Source: Selenobaculum gibii | GTDB taxonomy: Bacteria; Bacillota; Negativicutes; ICN-92133 | Reading direction: 5' to 3' | Assembly: GCF_030273445.1 (NCBI RefSeq) | Contig: NZ_CP120678.1 | Span: 414,401-478,400, forward strand | Length of the DNA: 64,000 nucleotides | Notes under the pieces: model-generated | What the model saw: the letters and a program-made list of their open reading frames with translations, nothing else | The model's database searches: none | What the model was told of the DNA's origin: nothing | Position numbers and translations under genes: made by a program | Shown here: positions 63,132 through 64,000 of the stretch, piece by piece | How positions within the stretch are numbered: the first letter of the stretch is position 1 | Layout of the letters: every line of letters starts with the position of its first letter

Positions 63132-64000
63132 TGAGGAAAATGAGCAGTTCGCGTGATATTCAAAGTTTAACTGAACAATTAAAAAATATCATATTAAATA
63201 AACCATTATTAACAATAGAAAAGGTTAAATCACCTAAACTTGACAGAATACAAGAGATGGTTACTTACTTAGGACAGTGTTTGAGTGAATCAAATGAATT
63301 TTTGCAACAATTATCTATAGGAAATTTAGAGGCAAAGGTGCCAAATCGGTATAATTTTTTAGCAAGTGGATTAAAAGAAATTCATGCAGGATTAAGACAC
63401 TTAAGCTGGCAAGCTACCCAAGTAGCAAAAGGTGATTATAAACAGCGTGTGAAATTTCTGGGTGATTTTTCTACAGCTTTTAATTCTATGATAGAGCAAT
63501 TGGAGGAACGAGAAAAAAGATTGAAAGATAAAACTGTAGCTTTAGAGCAGTCAAGAAATCTTTTAATATCAATTATCAATGGGATTGAAGAGTGGATTGT
63601 TGTTATTGATAAAGTGGAGAAGAAAGTAATCTATTCTAATCAAGCTGTACGATGTTTAGGTTGTGATGTTAAAAATAATCGAAATTTTTGTGGATACACT
63701 TGTGGAGTCATTGAAAAATTAATTGACAAAATGTCCAAAGATGAAAATGATGTAATCGAATTGGAATGTGAATATAATGCAAAATTTGTGGAAGCAAAAG
63801 CATATCCTATTGAGTGGAATGAAGTTGCTGCTTGTGCATACTTAATTAGGGATATTACAAATCGCAAACGAGAGCAGGAAGAAATGGAAAATGCCGTTTT
63901 TAAAGATGAATTGACGGGCGTTTATAATCGTAGATACTGCATGAAATTATTAAGTGAATTACAACAAGGACACAAAGGGTTTTCAGTTTGTTTTATAGAT
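63131..64000 (+). CDS. HAMP-PAS-GGDEF protein, cut by window end
   Basis: Probable diguanylate cyclase making cyclic di-GMP. Starts at 63131 (MRKMSSSRDIQSL); 290 codons visible. HAMP-like helices around LSIGNLEAKVPN to VAKGDYKQRV, then a linker coiled coil, a PAS-like domain (about 130-245: GIEEWIVVIDKVEKKV) with several cysteines, and the GGDEF domain opening DELTGVYNRRYCMK. No membrane segment is visible, so it seems cytoplasmic. The GGDEF active motif lies beyond the window. Confidence 0.85.
   Translation, partial: MRKMSSSRDIQSLTEQLKNIILNKPLLTIEKVKSPKLDRIQEMVTYLGQCLSESNEFLQQLSIGNLEAKVPNRYNFLASGLKEIHAGLRHLSWQATQVAKGDYKQRVKFLGDFSTAFNSMIEQLEEREKRLKDKTVALEQSRNLLISIINGIEEWIVVIDKVEKKVIYSNQAVRCLGCDVKNNRNFCGYTCGVIEKLIDKMSKDENDVIELECEYNAKFVEAKAYPIEWNEVAACAYLIRDITNRKREQEEMENAVFKDELTGVYNRRYCMKLLSELQQGHKGFSVCFID

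Overview
The window reads as chromosome of an AT-rich, endospore-forming, diderm Firmicute, most likely a spore-forming member of the Negativicutes (Sporomusa/Pelosinus-like). This is inferred from gene content only: a GerA-type germination operon, spore-coat-like proteins and a YteA/DksA-type protein stand beside a secretin with a PilP/GspC-like partner, which implies an outer membrane. The C5 tetrapyrrole pathway and a tandem CobT-type protein recalling the ArsA/ArsB pair of Sporomusa and Veillonella fit the same group. No rRNA or tRNA gene was seen, so the genus cannot be fixed.

Layout. 1-7.1 kb: sugar-nucleotide and envelope precursor genes (partial rmlD, GtrA-like flippase, NAD-dependent epimerase, cell-wall amidase, phosphohexomutase, galU, pgi). 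7.2-9.9 kb: PilP/GspC-like protein, secretin and a NarL-type regulator. 10.0-16.8 kb: siroheme, heme and cobalamin precursor genes (sirC, hemA, hemC, cobA-hemD fusion, hemB, hemL). 16.9-24.5 kb: a long FtsA-like ATPase, a FakB/FakA fatty-acid kinase pair, a cyclodeaminase-family protein and a double CobT protein. 24.5-33.2 kb: germination operon gerKA-KB-KC plus an unlisted 51-residue membrane protein, Tex, two small coat proteins, a PerR-like Fur regulator and a small hypothetical gene. 33.4-37.2 kb: second phosphohexomutase, then the walJ-htrA-rlmH cluster. 37.2-42.3 kb: truncated ISL3-type insertion sequence, CoA-binding protein, radical SAM protein, YteA-like protein and HD-GYP-like protein.

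42.6-55.6 kb is a CRISPR island: a complete type I-B operon (cas6-cas8b-cas7-cas5-cas3-cas4-cas1-cas2) between two arrays with related but distinct 30-base repeats (20 and 16 copies). Each array has a leader of about 108 bases bounded upstream by the same long hairpin. Between array 1 and the operon lie a Fic protein and a broken RAMP-family gene whose reading frame runs into a single isolated CRISPR repeat, a scar of a lost locus.

55.7-64 kb: alpha/beta hydrolase, third coat-like protein, cobO, CoA-transferase, bacteriohemerythrin, CstA-type carbon-starvation transporter, V4R-domain protein and the start of a HAMP-PAS-GGDEF protein that leaves the window.

Most transcription units end in clear intrinsic terminators. 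Several hairpins sit where they could act as attenuators (before gtrA, before gerKA, inside the cas operon). Domain positions and family names come from reading motifs by eye; no database search was run.
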